Shown piece by piece: positions 1 through 8,883 of a stretch of DNA of 64,000 nt. The stretch spans positions 111,261 to 175,260 of the forward strand of contig CAKTYU010000002.1 in the NCBI GenBank assembly GCA_934633985.1, given 5' to 3'. Position 1 is the stretch's first letter. Every line of letters starts with the position of its first letter. The DNA is from an uncultured Clostridia bacterium (GTDB lineage: Bacteria > Bacillota > Clostridia > Christensenellales > CAG-138). The notes under the pieces are model-generated. The model was given only the letters and a program-made list of their open reading frames with translations. It did no database searches and had not been told where the DNA came from. A program made the translations under genes and the position numbers.

Positions 1-541
1 CATAGTATACGCGGGTAAGATATCCGAGCAGAAGGGCGTTTTCTGCCTGCTCCGCTCCTTGAAATACTTGGGCTGGCGGCGGGAAGAGTTTTCCTTGCGC
101 CTCGCGGGCGGCTGGAACGCGGAGCAGCACCGCATAGCGCAGGGGCTTATAGACGAAGGCGGCTTTGACGTGACGCTGCTGGGCCCGCTCAGCCAGACGC
201 AGCTTGCGGAGGAGTTCAACCGGGGGGACGTGTTTGCGCTGCCCTCATATTACGATGGGCTGCCGTTGGTTATAGCTGAGTCCATGGCCTGCGGCATGAA
301 GCCGGTATGCACCGACCTTCCCGGCATAAGGCAGCAGATGGAGGAGAGCCTGCCGGGCAACGGCATAGTTTTCATACAGCCGCCTGCCATGATAGACGCC
401 GACACGCCGGAGCCGGAGGAAATAGAGCCCTTTGAGAGGCGCATAGCGGCGGGCATACGCGAGGCCGCGGCAAAGGAAAGGTGCGCTGTATCGCTGCAAA
501 ACCTTACGTGGCTGGGGGTTTGCGGCAGAATACTGGGATAA
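1..541 (+). CDS. Glycosyltransferase family 4 (GT-B), C-terminal part, 5' truncated by window edge
   Basis: The open frame runs in from the window edge (first full codon at base 2) and stops at 541. It begins with a VYAGKISEQKG-like stretch, the typical first strand of the C-terminal Rossmann domain of GT4 enzymes such as capsule or teichoic-acid glycosyltransferases. The nucleotide-sugar site follows as DGLPLVIAESMACG: the E-x7-E signature with Asp in place of the first Glu, which occurs in the family. The acceptor and donor cannot be told from this half. The protein ends without a membrane segment, so it is probably a cytoplasmic or peripheral enzyme. Family is secure; substrate is unknown. 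Confidence 0.85.
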   Translation, partial: IVYAGKISEQKGVFCLLRSLKYLGWRREEFSLRLAGGWNAEQHRIAQGLIDEGGFDVTLLGPLSQTQLAEEFNRGDVFALPSYYDGLPLVIAESMACGMKPVCTDLPGIRQQMEESLPGNGIVFIQPPAMIDADTPEPEEIEPFERRIAAGIREAAAKERCAVSLQNLTWLGVCGRILG

Positions 542-598
542 ATAAAATATTGCACTTGAAAAACAGCAAAGGTTGAGTTATAATAGCTATTGTTTCCG

Positions 599-675
599 GG
601 GGATGTAGCTCAGCTGGTCAGAGTGCATCGCTCACATCGATGAGGTCGTGGGTTCGAGCCCCTCCATCCCCACCA
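599..675 (+). tRNA. tRNA-Val (anticodon CAC)
   Basis: A complete cloverleaf can be folded by hand. The acceptor stem GGGGATG/CATCCCC is perfect. The D stem is GCTC/GAGT. The anticodon stem CATCG/CGATG encloses the loop CTCACAT, giving anticodon CAC at 633-635 (reads GUG, valine). The T loop is TTCGAGC, and the 3' CCA is encoded at 673-675. The T stem GTGGG/CCCTC has one T-T mismatch (649 with 663). A terminator hairpin follows directly, so the gene is a single-tRNA transcription unit or the end of one. Confidence 0.93.
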
Positions 676-680
676 ACATA

Positions 681-706
681 ACAGTCACAAAGCGTGACTG
701 TTTTTG
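681..706 (+). terminator. Intrinsic terminator after tRNA-Val
   Basis: Inverted repeat ACAGTCAC/GTGACTGT (681-688 and 694-701) with a five-base loop, followed by TTTTTG. It lies six bases after the tRNA CCA end. Confidence 0.85.
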
Positions 707-769
707 TTTACCGTGTTTTCCCCGGTTCTCGATAGCTTCTAATGCAGACTGTTTTTTTAGGAGGTTGCG

Positions 770-1924
770 ATGGAACAGGAGCAATATCATAACACAAGGA
801 TAAGGGCGCGGATAGGCAAGCTGTCCGGCGCTGTAGGAATAATATGCAACTGCCTGCTCGCCGCAGGCAAGCTCATAGCGGGGCGCATGACCTCCTCCAT
901 GTCCATAACCGCGGACGGCTTGAACAACCTATCGGACGGGGCCAGTTCTGTCGTGACGCTGCTGGGCTTCAAGCTGGCGGAAAAGCCTGCGGACAGGAAG
1001 CACCCCTACGGCCATGCGCGCATTGAATACATAGCCGGCCTTACCGTGGCGGTGATGATACTGTTTATAGGCCTTGAGCTGGGCAAAAGCTCCTTTGAGA
1101 AGCTCATGGACCCGAAGCCCATAGAGTTTTCCCTCACCGCGGCGGCGGTGCTGTGCGCCTCCATATTGGTAAAGCTGTTTATGATGCTGTTCAATTTGAA
1201 GATGGGCAAGAGGATAGGCTCAAACGCCCTGCTCGCCACCGCCGCCGACAGCCGCAACGACGTGATAACCACAGCGGCGGTGCTTGCGGCCTCAGTGACA
1301 GAGCACCTTTATAATGTCAAAATAGACGGCGTAATGGGCATAGCAGTATCGCTGTTCATACTGTACAGCGGCGTAAGGCTTGCCGGGCAGACCCTGTCTC
1401 CGCTGCTGGGCGAGGGCGCAAACCCGGAGCTGCAAAAGCAGATAACCGACTATATAAACAGCTCCCCAATGGTGTTGGGCTGCCACGATCTCATGGTACA
1501 CGATTACGGCCCCGGCAGGAGGTATGCAAGCATACATGTGGAGATAGACAAGAACGAGGACCCCATGGCCTGCCACGCGATGATAGACAGGATGGAGCGG
1601 GAGTGCCTGAAAAGCTACGGCACCCACCTCGTCATACACTACGATCCGGTAGTGACCGACGACCCGGAGGTAAACAGCACGAAAAGGCTGGTGAATACCA
1701 TAATAAGGGTGCGGGACAGCAGGCTCACAATACACGACTTCCGAATGGTGGACGACGGGGAAGGCGTAAAAATGTCATTCGATATGGTGCTGCCGGACGA
1801 CCTCAGGGGGCAGGAGCAGAGCATTCGGGATACCGTGGTGACTGCGCTGAACAGCCTGGACAGCAAGAAGTATTATGCGGATATAACCTTCGATATGGAG
1901 TCGGAGGGGGCTAAGGAGGATTGA
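770..1924 (+). CDS. Cation diffusion facilitator (CDF) family metal efflux transporter
   Basis: The protein (384 aa) is a membrane proton/metal antiporter of the CDF family. Six membrane segments fill roughly residues 18-205. The intramembrane metal site is visible in segment 2 (D49, N53, with D56 nearby) and segment 5 (D160-x3-D164). The family motif HPYGHAR follows segment 2. The all-Asp/Asn site without His resembles CDFs proposed to carry Mn or other non-zinc ions, but the ion cannot be fixed from sequence. The soluble tail (about 205-384) is longer than usual. It holds a standard CDF C-terminal domain followed by a second ferredoxin-like stretch, so it may be a tandem cytoplasmic sensor domain. 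The start follows a good TAGGAGG site. The gene stands alone. Confidence 0.9.
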   Translation: MEQEQYHNTRIRARIGKLSGAVGIICNCLLAAGKLIAGRMTSSMSITADGLNNLSDGASSVVTLLGFKLAEKPADRKHPYGHARIEYIAGLTVAVMILFIGLELGKSSFEKLMDPKPIEFSLTAAAVLCASILVKLFMMLFNLKMGKRIGSNALLATAADSRNDVITTAAVLAASVTEHLYNVKIDGVMGIAVSLFILYSGVRLAGQTLSPLLGEGANPELQKQITDYINSSPMVLGCHDLMVHDYGPGRRYASIHVEIDKNEDPMACHAMIDRMERECLKSYGTHLVIHYDPVVTDDPEVNSTKRLVNTIIRVRDSRLTIHDFRMVDDGEGVKMSFDMVLPDDLRGQEQSIRDTVVTALNSLDSKKYYADITFDMESEGAKED

Positions 1925-2029
1925 GCCCCATAGCCCGGCGCGGTTGCAAGGGGCGGCCTTTTATGTTAAAATATTAATAATTATTTTCTGCGTATAATGA
2001 CACTTCGCGCAGTACAGGAGGCGGCATAT

Positions 2030-3346
2030 ATGAGGATGGTAGATCTCATAATAGATAAAAGAGAGGGAAGGGCGCACACAAGGGAAGAAATAGACTACAT
2101 GATCCGCGAATATACCGCGGGCAATATACCCGATTACCAGATGTCGGCGTGGCTCATGGCGGTGTGCTGGCAGGGCATGACGGAGCAGGAGGTGAGTGAC
2201 CTCACCTCCTCCATGATGCATTCCGGCGACGTGGTGGAGCTTTCCGATATACCCGGCATAAAGGTGGATAAGCACTCCACCGGCGGCGTGGGCGATACCA
2301 CCACCCTTGTGGTAGCCCCTCTTGTGGCTGCCTGCGGCGGTACGGTGGCCAAAATGAGCGGGCGCGGGCTGGGCCATACCGGCGGGACCCTCGACAAGCT
2401 TGAGTCGGTGCCTGGGGTATGCATAGAGAAGAATATAGACGAGTTCAAGGATATAGTGCGCAGGATCGGCCTGTGCGTTATAGGGCAGAGCGGCAACCTC
2501 GTGCCCGCCGATAAGCTCATGTACGCCCTCAGGGACGTTACAGGAACGGTGGAGAGCATTCCGCTGATCGCCTCCAGTATAATGAGCAAAAAGCTTGCCG
2601 CCGGTACAGACGCCATAGTGCTGGATGTAAAGTGCGGCACAGGAGCCTTCATGCATACGCCGGAGCAGGCCGAAAAGCTCGCCCGCACCATGGTGAGGAT
2701 AGGCGACGCGCTGGGGAGAAGGACGGTTGCCCTCATAACGGATATGGATCAGCCGCTGGGCATGGCGGTGGGCAACGGCCTCGAGGTTAAGGAAGCCATA
2801 GAGGTGCTTTCCGGCAAGGTAAAGGAAGGCGACATGCTCTATGAGGTATGTATGCTGCTTGCGGAGAATATGCTCATGCTGTCCGATCTGGCGGCGGACG
2901 AGGAGGAGGCGCGGGCAAAGCTCAAGCAGGCCATAGAGACCGGCGCAGGATTAAAAAAATTGGAGCAGATGCTCACGGCCCTGGGCGCAAGGGACGCGGG
3001 AGGCTGCATAGCCGACCCGGACACCCTATGCTCCGTCAAAAGAAAGGTACCGGTATATCTTGATGAGGAAGGCTACATCACCGGTATGCATGCCGCCGAT
3101 ATAGGCAATGCCGCCCAGAAGCTGGGCGCGGGCAGGGCGAAAAAGACGGATGCGATAGATCCCGCCGTGGGCCTTGTTATGCACAAGCGCAGAGGCGACC
3201 TTGTAAAGGCCGGCGAGCCGGTGGCCACTATGTATGTAAACGACGAGAGCCGCCTTGAGGAAGCCGTAAGGACGCTCAAGGGGGCGATAGAGCTGGGTGC
3301 GGAAAAACCGGCGCACGAACCGCTGGTGTACGGCATCGTAAGATAA
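2030..3346 (+). CDS. pdp: Pyrimidine-nucleoside phosphorylase
   Basis: Cleaves uridine, thymidine or deoxyuridine with phosphate to the free base and (deoxy)ribose-1-phosphate, in cytoplasmic nucleoside salvage. The phosphate-binding motif KHSTGGVGD begins at K81 and is followed by SGRGLGHTGGTLDKLES and later KCGTGAFM. The length, 438 aa, fits the family. The frame is open to an ATG at 1997, but the ATG at 2030 is preceded by CAGGAGGCGG at the right distance and puts the catalytic Lys at the family position, so 2030 is chosen. No deoC, cdd or punA lies beside it, so it is not in the usual salvage operon. Confidence 0.95.
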   Translation: MRMVDLIIDKREGRAHTREEIDYMIREYTAGNIPDYQMSAWLMAVCWQGMTEQEVSDLTSSMMHSGDVVELSDIPGIKVDKHSTGGVGDTTTLVVAPLVAACGGTVAKMSGRGLGHTGGTLDKLESVPGVCIEKNIDEFKDIVRRIGLCVIGQSGNLVPADKLMYALRDVTGTVESIPLIASSIMSKKLAAGTDAIVLDVKCGTGAFMHTPEQAEKLARTMVRIGDALGRRTVALITDMDQPLGMAVGNGLEVKEAIEVLSGKVKEGDMLYEVCMLLAENMLMLSDLAADEEEARAKLKQAIETGAGLKKLEQMLTALGARDAGGCIADPDTLCSVKRKVPVYLDEEGYITGMHAADIGNAAQKLGAGRAKKTDAIDPAVGLVMHKRRGDLVKAGEPVATMYVNDESRLEEAVRTLKGAIELGAEKPAHEPLVYGIVR

Positions 3347-3369
3347 TAACGGCTGATTTACGATAAGTT

Positions 3370-3408
3370 CACGGGGCGCCGATTGTAAAAGGGCGCTCCG
3401 TGTGTTAT
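3370..3408 (+). terminator. Probable intrinsic terminator after pdp
   Basis: An 11-bp stem (3370-3380 with 3392-3402, one G-T pair) of the form CACGGGGCGCC/GGCGCTCCGTG precedes TGTTATTTT. The T tract is interrupted, so strength is uncertain. Confidence 0.6.
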
Positions 3409-3448
3409 TTTAATAAGATAAAGAGAAATTTTCGCGAGGTACAGGCAC

Positions 3449-6001
3449 TTGAAGAAGCTCATAGCCATAGACGGAAACAGCCTTATGCACAGGGCGTATT
3501 ACGCGCTGCCCTCAATGACCGCAAAGGACGGCACCCCTACGGGGGCCATATACGGCTTTGTGGGCATGCTTTTAAAGCTGCTTTCCTATGAGCCGGACTA
3601 TATGCTGGTGGCCTTCGATATGCACGGCCCCACATTCCGCCATGAGCAGTACGATCAGTATAAGGCGGGCAGGCGGGAGACCCCGGAGGACCTTCGCGCC
3701 CAGTTCCCTCTGCTCAAGGAGCTGCTTCGGAAGATGGGCATAGCTATATGCGAATGTAAGCGGTACGAGGCGGACGACATACTCGGCACCATATCTAAGA
3801 TAGCCAACAAAAACGGCGTTGATGCGCTGCTGGTAACGGGCGACAGGGACGCGCTCCAGCTTATAACCGACCATACCCACGTGCTGCTTACCAAGAAGGG
3901 CATAACCGAAACCGTGGAGTACGACGAGGCGGCGCTCAAGGAGCAATACGGCCTCGAGCCTGCCCGCATGCCTGATCTGAAGGGGCTCATGGGCGACAGC
4001 TCGGACAACCTGCCCGGCATACCGGGAGTCGGGGAAAAGACGGCGCTTAAGCTGCTGCAAAAGTACGGTACGCTGGAAAACACGCTGCACAGCGCGGAGC
4101 AGGAAAAGGGCGCGCTGCGCCAGAAGCTCCTGGACAATCCCGACTCCGCCCGTATAAGCTATAAGCTGGGCATGATCGACACCGACGCGCCCATATCCGT
4201 CGCCCTTGAGGACTGCGCCTTTGACCCGGGCAGGATGGCCGGCGCCATACCCATGATGAACACATTGGAGCTTAGGAGCCTCATACAGCGGCTGCCCAAG
4301 GGCGAAAGGCCCGCCGGCAGGCAGGCGCCGGAGGTAAACGCGAGCACGGTGGAGATATCCGACGCGGAAAAGCTAAGCGAGCTTGCGGAAAAGCTGAAAA
4401 GCGCACAGCGGGCGGCGGTGTGCATAGACGAGCGCATGCGCTTGGCGGCGGACACGGAGACACAGTACGATATATCGCTGGGGGCGACGCTTCTGGATCC
4501 CGGCCTGTCCGCAGAGGAGGTATTTGCGGCCCTTACGCCGGTATTTCAGAGCGAAAGCACCGAAAAGTGCCTGTTCGATTCAAAGCGTGCGCGGCATATA
4601 CTGCAGGGCGCGGGCATTTCCCTCAACGGGAGGGTGTTCGATTTGATGATAGCCGACTACCTGCTTCACGCTATACACCCTGCGGATACCCTAAAGACAC
4701 TATGCGCAGAAAGGAATATGCCGGAATGCCCCGCGTCCATGCTGGCGCTGGAGGAGGCCATCACCGGCGAGCTTAAGGATAAGGGGCTTTGGAGGCTATA
4801 TGACGAGGTGGAGCTGCCGCTTACGCGGGTGCTTTACGATATGGAGCGGGAGGGCTTCGCGGTGGACGGGGATATGCTGCGGGAGCTGTCCGACAGGTTC
4901 GCTGCGCGCATAGATGAGATGGAGGGGGAGATATACTCCCTTGCCGGGGAAAGGTTCAATATACTCTCCACAAAGCAGCTTGGGGCCATACTTTTTGAAA
5001 AGCTGGGCCTGCCTCCCCAGAAAAAGACAAAGTCCGGCTACTCCACCGACGCGGAGGTCATGGAGGCGCTGGAGGATAAGCACCCCATAGTGAAGCTGGT
5101 CTTGGAATACAGGTTTATTTCAAAGCTCAAAAGCACGTTTGTGGACGGCCTGCTGGCGCTCATCAAAAACGGCAGGGTATACACCAGCTTCAACCAGAAT
5201 ATCACTGCCACGGGCCGCATATCCTCCACAGAGCCGAATTTGCAGAATATACCCGTCCGCACGGAGCTGGGCCGCGAGATACGCAAGGCCTTTGTGGCGA
5301 GCCCGGGGCGGATATTAGTGGGCGCGGACTATTCCCAGATAGAGCTCAGGCTCCTTGCCCACATAAGCGGGGACGAGGGGCTTATAGCCGCCTTTAACGC
5401 CGGCGAGGATATACATACCAGCACGGCGGCAGAGGTGTTCGGCGTGGATAAGGCAAGCGTGACGAGGGAGCAGCGCAGCGCCGCAAAGGCAGTAAACTTC
5501 GGCATAGTTTACGGTATAAGCGACTACGGCCTCGCCCGCAACATAGGCGTGAGCAGAAAGGAGGCCGGCGAGTTTATACGCCGCTACCTCGATAAATACC
5601 GCGGCGTGCAGGAGTACATGCAGCGCTGCGTGGAGGAGGGCCGCAAAAACGGCTATGTTACCACGCTCATGGGGCGCAGGCGCGAGCTTCCCGAGATAAG
5701 GTCATCGAATTTCAATACCCGCAGCTTCGGCGAGAGGGTGGCTATGAATATGCCTATCCAGGGCACTGCGGCTGATATAATTAAGATGGCAATGGTAAAC
5801 GTGCATAAGCGGCTGGAGCAGGAGGGACTAAAGGCCAGGCTCATACTCCAGATACACGACGAGCTCATCATAGATACCCCGTTTGACGAGGAGCAGCGGG
5901 TGCGCGGGCTGCTCAAGGACTGTATGCAAAACGTGATAAAGCTGAAGGTGCCGCTGATAGCCGACGTCAGCTCGGGCCATAGCTGGTTTGATACAAAGTA
6001 A
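3449..6001 (+). CDS. polA: DNA polymerase I, 3'-5' exonuclease site degenerate
   Basis: Fills gaps and removes RNA primers during replication and repair. The 850-aa protein has the usual order. The 5'-nuclease domain (about 1-290) shows AIDGNSLMHRAYYALP, VTGDRDALQLI and GDSSDNLPGIPGVGEKTA. A degenerate 3'-5' exonuclease fold occupies about 305-470. The family A polymerase domain carries VGADYSQIELRLLAH (motif A), RSAAKAVNFGIVYG (motif B) and LILQIHDELI (motif C). In the exonuclease fold the D-x-E of motif I reads DER, the motif II Asp is replaced by Ala (KRARHIL) and no Y-x3-D is seen. Proofreading is therefore probably absent, as in Bacillus Pol I. The start is TTG, with a modest GAGGT site. 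coaE follows 10 bases after the stop. Confidence 0.97.
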   Translation: MKKLIAIDGNSLMHRAYYALPSMTAKDGTPTGAIYGFVGMLLKLLSYEPDYMLVAFDMHGPTFRHEQYDQYKAGRRETPEDLRAQFPLLKELLRKMGIAICECKRYEADDILGTISKIANKNGVDALLVTGDRDALQLITDHTHVLLTKKGITETVEYDEAALKEQYGLEPARMPDLKGLMGDSSDNLPGIPGVGEKTALKLLQKYGTLENTLHSAEQEKGALRQKLLDNPDSARISYKLGMIDTDAPISVALEDCAFDPGRMAGAIPMMNTLELRSLIQRLPKGERPAGRQAPEVNASTVEISDAEKLSELAEKLKSAQRAAVCIDERMRLAADTETQYDISLGATLLDPGLSAEEVFAALTPVFQSESTEKCLFDSKRARHILQGAGISLNGRVFDLMIADYLLHAIHPADTLKTLCAERNMPECPASMLALEEAITGELKDKGLWRLYDEVELPLTRVLYDMEREGFAVDGDMLRELSDRFAARIDEMEGEIYSLAGERFNILSTKQLGAILFEKLGLPPQKKTKSGYSTDAEVMEALEDKHPIVKLVLEYRFISKLKSTFVDGLLALIKNGRVYTSFNQNITATGRISSTEPNLQNIPVRTELGREIRKAFVASPGRILVGADYSQIELRLLAHISGDEGLIAAFNAGEDIHTSTAAEVFGVDKASVTREQRSAAKAVNFGIVYGISDYGLARNIGVSRKEAGEFIRRYLDKYRGVQEYMQRCVEEGRKNGYVTTLMGRRRELPEIRSSNFNTRSFGERVAMNMPIQGTAADIIKMAMVNVHKRLEQEGLKARLILQIHDELIIDTPFDEEQRVRGLLKDCMQNVIKLKVPLIADVSSGHSWFDTK

Positions 6002-6011
6002 GGAGAAGCGT

Positions 6012-6668
6012 ATGCGTATTGGCCTTACGGGAGGCATAGCGTCGGGGAAGACCGCGGTGTCGCGCAGGCTTGCGGAGCTGGGTGCGGCGGTGCTGGATGC
6101 CGACGCATTCGCAAGGGAAGCCGTCAAAAAGGGCAGCCCGGGGCTTGAAGAGATAGTCAGGGCGTTCGGCGGCGGAATGCTGGATAAGGAGGGCTGCTTG
6201 GACAGGCGAAGGCTGGGGGCGGCGGTGTTTTCCGACGAGGCCGCGCGGCTGAGGCTGAACGGCATACTGCACCCGATCATACGCGCAGAGATGATAAAGG
6301 CCGCCGAGGCCGCCGAAAGGGACGGCTTCAGGGTGATCGTATTTGACGTGCCGCTGCTCATAGAGTGCGGCTGGCAGGAGATGGCGGACGAGGTATGGCT
6401 GGTGATCGCACCGGAAGGGGAGCGCGTGCGCCGCATAATGGCAAGGGACGGCTTGAGCGAGGCGGCGGCGAGGCAGAGGATCGCCTCACAGATGAGCGAT
6501 GAGGAAAAGAGGCCCTTTGCCGATGTTATAATAGACAACAGCGGCGATATCCAGCGGCTTTATAAGACGACCGACAGGCTTTATATGCAGGCCTTGGAGA
6601 AAGATGGCAGCAACCAGAGACAAAACGGCAGGGAAAAGGAATACCCGGGCCAAAAGGAAAAGGCGTAA
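6012..6668 (+). CDS. coaE: Dephospho-CoA kinase
   Basis: Last step of coenzyme A synthesis: phosphorylates the 3'-hydroxyl of dephospho-CoA with ATP. The P-loop GGIASGKTA lies at residues 7-15, and DADAFARE and FDVPLLIE are the family's substrate-lid and core motifs. The length, 218 aa, is slightly long because of a basic, low-complexity tail (from about residue 197) created by a 65-base overlap with the next gene. ATG 6012 is chosen over the in-frame ATG at 5988 because AAGGAG sits just upstream of it. The polA-coaE neighbourhood is common in Firmicutes. coaD lies elsewhere in this window (24074). Confidence 0.96.
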   Translation: MRIGLTGGIASGKTAVSRRLAELGAAVLDADAFAREAVKKGSPGLEEIVRAFGGGMLDKEGCLDRRRLGAAVFSDEAARLRLNGILHPIIRAEMIKAAEAAERDGFRVIVFDVPLLIECGWQEMADEVWLVIAPEGERVRRIMARDGLSEAAARQRIASQMSDEEKRPFADVIIDNSGDIQRLYKTTDRLYMQALEKDGSNQRQNGREKEYPGQKEKA

Positions 6669-7245
6669 GGGCGCCAAAATAAAATGGGAAAGGGCAGTAT
6701 GCCTCGGGCTTTGCGCGCTGGCGGTGCTCAGCGTCTTTGCGTGGCAGCTCAGCCTGCTGCTGGAAAAGCGGGCGTATAAGCTCCAGTACGGCGCGGAGAT
6801 AAAGCAATACTCCCGCGAATTCCACGTAGACCCGTACTTAGTGGCGGCGGTGATACACTGCGAAAGCTCGAACAGACATAAGGCTGTGTCGCGGGCGGGG
6901 GCGAAGGGGCTTATGCAGATAATGCCGGATACCGGCTTTTGGATAGCGGAAAAGCTGGGAGAAGAGGATTTTAAGGAGGATGAGCTGTTCGAGCCGAGCG
7001 TGAATATACGCCTCGGCTGCTGGTATTTGAAATACCTGCTGGACAGCTTTTCCGGAAATATGAAAACCGCGGCGGCCGCATACAACGCGGGGCCGGGGAA
7101 CGTGAGGAAATGGCTCAATGATGAAAATTACTCCATGGGCGGCGAGCTCGGCAGCATACCCTTCAGGGAGACCGCCCAATACGTCGAAAGGGTACAGCGG
7201 GCGTATGATAAATACAAAAAGCTATATGCGAATGAACTGGGTTAG
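6604..7245 (+). CDS. Membrane-anchored lytic transglycosylase (SLT domain)
   Basis: Cleaves peptidoglycan glycan strands to 1,6-anhydro-muropeptides. The 213-aa protein has a very basic N-terminus (residues 1-30), one membrane anchor (about 32-53) and a lytic transglycosylase fold. The catalytic Glu is E87 in IHCESSNR, followed by GAKGLMQIMPDTG and AAAAYNAGPGNVRKW, all classic SLT motifs. It would act on the outer face of the membrane. The start overlaps the end of coaE by 65 bases but has GGAGAAAG before it. The next gene, a binding lipoprotein, starts inside its last codons, which suggests translational coupling and a shared envelope role. Confidence 0.93.
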   Translation: MAATRDKTAGKRNTRAKRKRRKGAKIKWERAVCLGLCALAVLSVFAWQLSLLLEKRAYKLQYGAEIKQYSREFHVDPYLVAAVIHCESSNRHKAVSRAGAKGLMQIMPDTGFWIAEKLGEEDFKEDELFEPSVNIRLGCWYLKYLLDSFSGNMKTAAAAYNAGPGNVRKWLNDENYSMGGELGSIPFRETAQYVERVQRAYDKYKKLYANELG

Positions 7246-8860
7246 GCGAACAGCGGCGTTCGCCATGGCGGCGCTGAGCCTCGCCATGCTGGGCTGCTCA
7301 AAGGGCGAAGAGCAGCCAAGCGAAACGTTAGGGCTGGATATAGACGTGCCTATAATCGTCGAAACGCTGCCTGCGGCGGGCGGCGAGATAAAGATGTATA
7401 TCCCCACCAACGCCGACCTTACCGACCCGCTCTCCGTAAATACAGAGGAGATGATGAACTTCTTTTCTCTGGTATATGAGAGCCTGATAACCATAAACAA
7501 CGACGGGAGGCTTATTCCGGAGCTGGCTGAAAACTGGACCAGCGACGACGGAGGCAAGACGTGGACGGTAAACCTCCGCACGGGGGTTATATGGCATAAG
7601 GTGGAAAAGACCTTCACGGCAAACGACGTCACCGCCACATTCGAAAGGCTCAAAGCGCTGGGCGAGGACAGCTATTATCACTATGCCGTGCAGGATATAG
7701 AATCCATAGAGGCCATAGACAATACTACCCTGAGGGTGGTAATGAAGGAGAGCGGATACGCCTTCCTGTATGCAATGACCTTCCCCATAATGATGAACGG
7801 CGAGCCGTCCGCATACCCCCTCGGTACAGGGCCGTATTATTACGACGGCTATATCGGGGACAGCATGCAGCTCACCGCTAACGGCGGCTGGTGGAAGCAG
7901 CGGCCATATATAGATAAATTCATCTTTATAGAGCGCGACAGCAACGACACCGCCCTTGCGTCGTACAATGCGGGCCAGTTGGACATGGTGCCCACGTCCG
8001 CCGCCACCGCGGGCAAGTACCGTCAGGACGGGATAACAAACGTGCAGGACGTGATGACGCAGAACGTCGAGATAATGCTCGTCAACGGCAATTCCAAGCC
8101 CCTGGACGACGTCAGGGTGCGTCAGGCGCTGGCGTATGCGCTGGACCGCAGCAAGATAATCTCGAATATCTACATGAACCGCGCCCAGGCCTGCGATGTG
8201 CCGATAGCGCCGGATTCCTGGATATATGACTCGAAATCCAAGCTGTACGACTACAACACCGTAAGGGCGCTGGAGCTTCTTGCGGAGGCGGGGTGGACGG
8301 ACAGCAACAACGACGGCAGGCTGGAAAAGAACGGCATGACGCTCACCGAAATGAGCCTTAAGATACTGGTGAACGACTCTACGGACAGCACCCGCAGGAA
8401 CGCCGCCGCAGCCATAGCAGAGCAGCTCGATGATTTAGGCATAGCCGTCGAGATAGTCACCGCGCCCTTTTCCGTCGCGGAGGATAAGAACGAGTATACC
8501 GACAAGCTGGCGGCGGGGGAATACGACATAGCCCTCGTCGGGATAAATATAGGCAGAGACGGGGATATGCGGGACATGATGGCGAGGGACGGCAAGGCGA
8601 ATTACGGCAACTACTACGACGCTGAGCTGTATCAGCTTGCCTGCGCCATGATGGACGCGGGGGACGAGGCCTCATACAGCAGCGCCGCATCAAAATTCCA
8701 GCTTGCCTTTGCGGATAGGCTTCCCTTCATACCGCTCTATTTCAGGCTGGGAAGCATAGTATACGACGCCGAAATAAAGGGTATGACGGATGTGCGCGGG
8801 CCGGATATAATGAGAAACGTGGATAAGTGGTATATATACACCACAGAGCAAAAGAAATAG
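7226..8860 (+). CDS. Family 5 extracellular solute-binding lipoprotein (oligopeptide/nickel type)
   Basis: A substrate-binding protein of the OppA/DppA type, anchored outside the membrane. It has a short signal peptide ending in the lipobox LAMLGC (Cys 24 if started at 7226, 22 if at 7232). The SBP_bac_5 signature regions follow, including VYESLITINNDGRLIPELAE, a W-T-V-x-L-R segment and RVRQALAYALDRSKI. The length is 544 aa. Neither candidate ATG has a clear ribosome-binding site. The gene overlaps the upstream transglycosylase by 20 bases, so coupling is likely. No permease or ATPase genes are nearby, so it either pairs with transport genes elsewhere or works as a stand-alone peptide (perhaps muropeptide) binder. 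The ligand is unknown. Confidence 0.9.
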   Translation: MRMNWVRRTAAFAMAALSLAMLGCSKGEEQPSETLGLDIDVPIIVETLPAAGGEIKMYIPTNADLTDPLSVNTEEMMNFFSLVYESLITINNDGRLIPELAENWTSDDGGKTWTVNLRTGVIWHKVEKTFTANDVTATFERLKALGEDSYYHYAVQDIESIEAIDNTTLRVVMKESGYAFLYAMTFPIMMNGEPSAYPLGTGPYYYDGYIGDSMQLTANGGWWKQRPYIDKFIFIERDSNDTALASYNAGQLDMVPTSAATAGKYRQDGITNVQDVMTQNVEIMLVNGNSKPLDDVRVRQALAYALDRSKIISNIYMNRAQACDVPIAPDSWIYDSKSKLYDYNTVRALELLAEAGWTDSNNDGRLEKNGMTLTEMSLKILVNDSTDSTRRNAAAAIAEQLDDLGIAVEIVTAPFSVAEDKNEYTDKLAAGEYDIALVGINIGRDGDMRDMMARDGKANYGNYYDAELYQLACAMMDAGDEASYSSAASKFQLAFADRLPFIPLYFRLGSIVYDAEIKGMTDVRGPDIMRNVDKWYIYTTEQKK

Positions 8861-8883
8861 CATTATTCATTATTGGAGAGACG

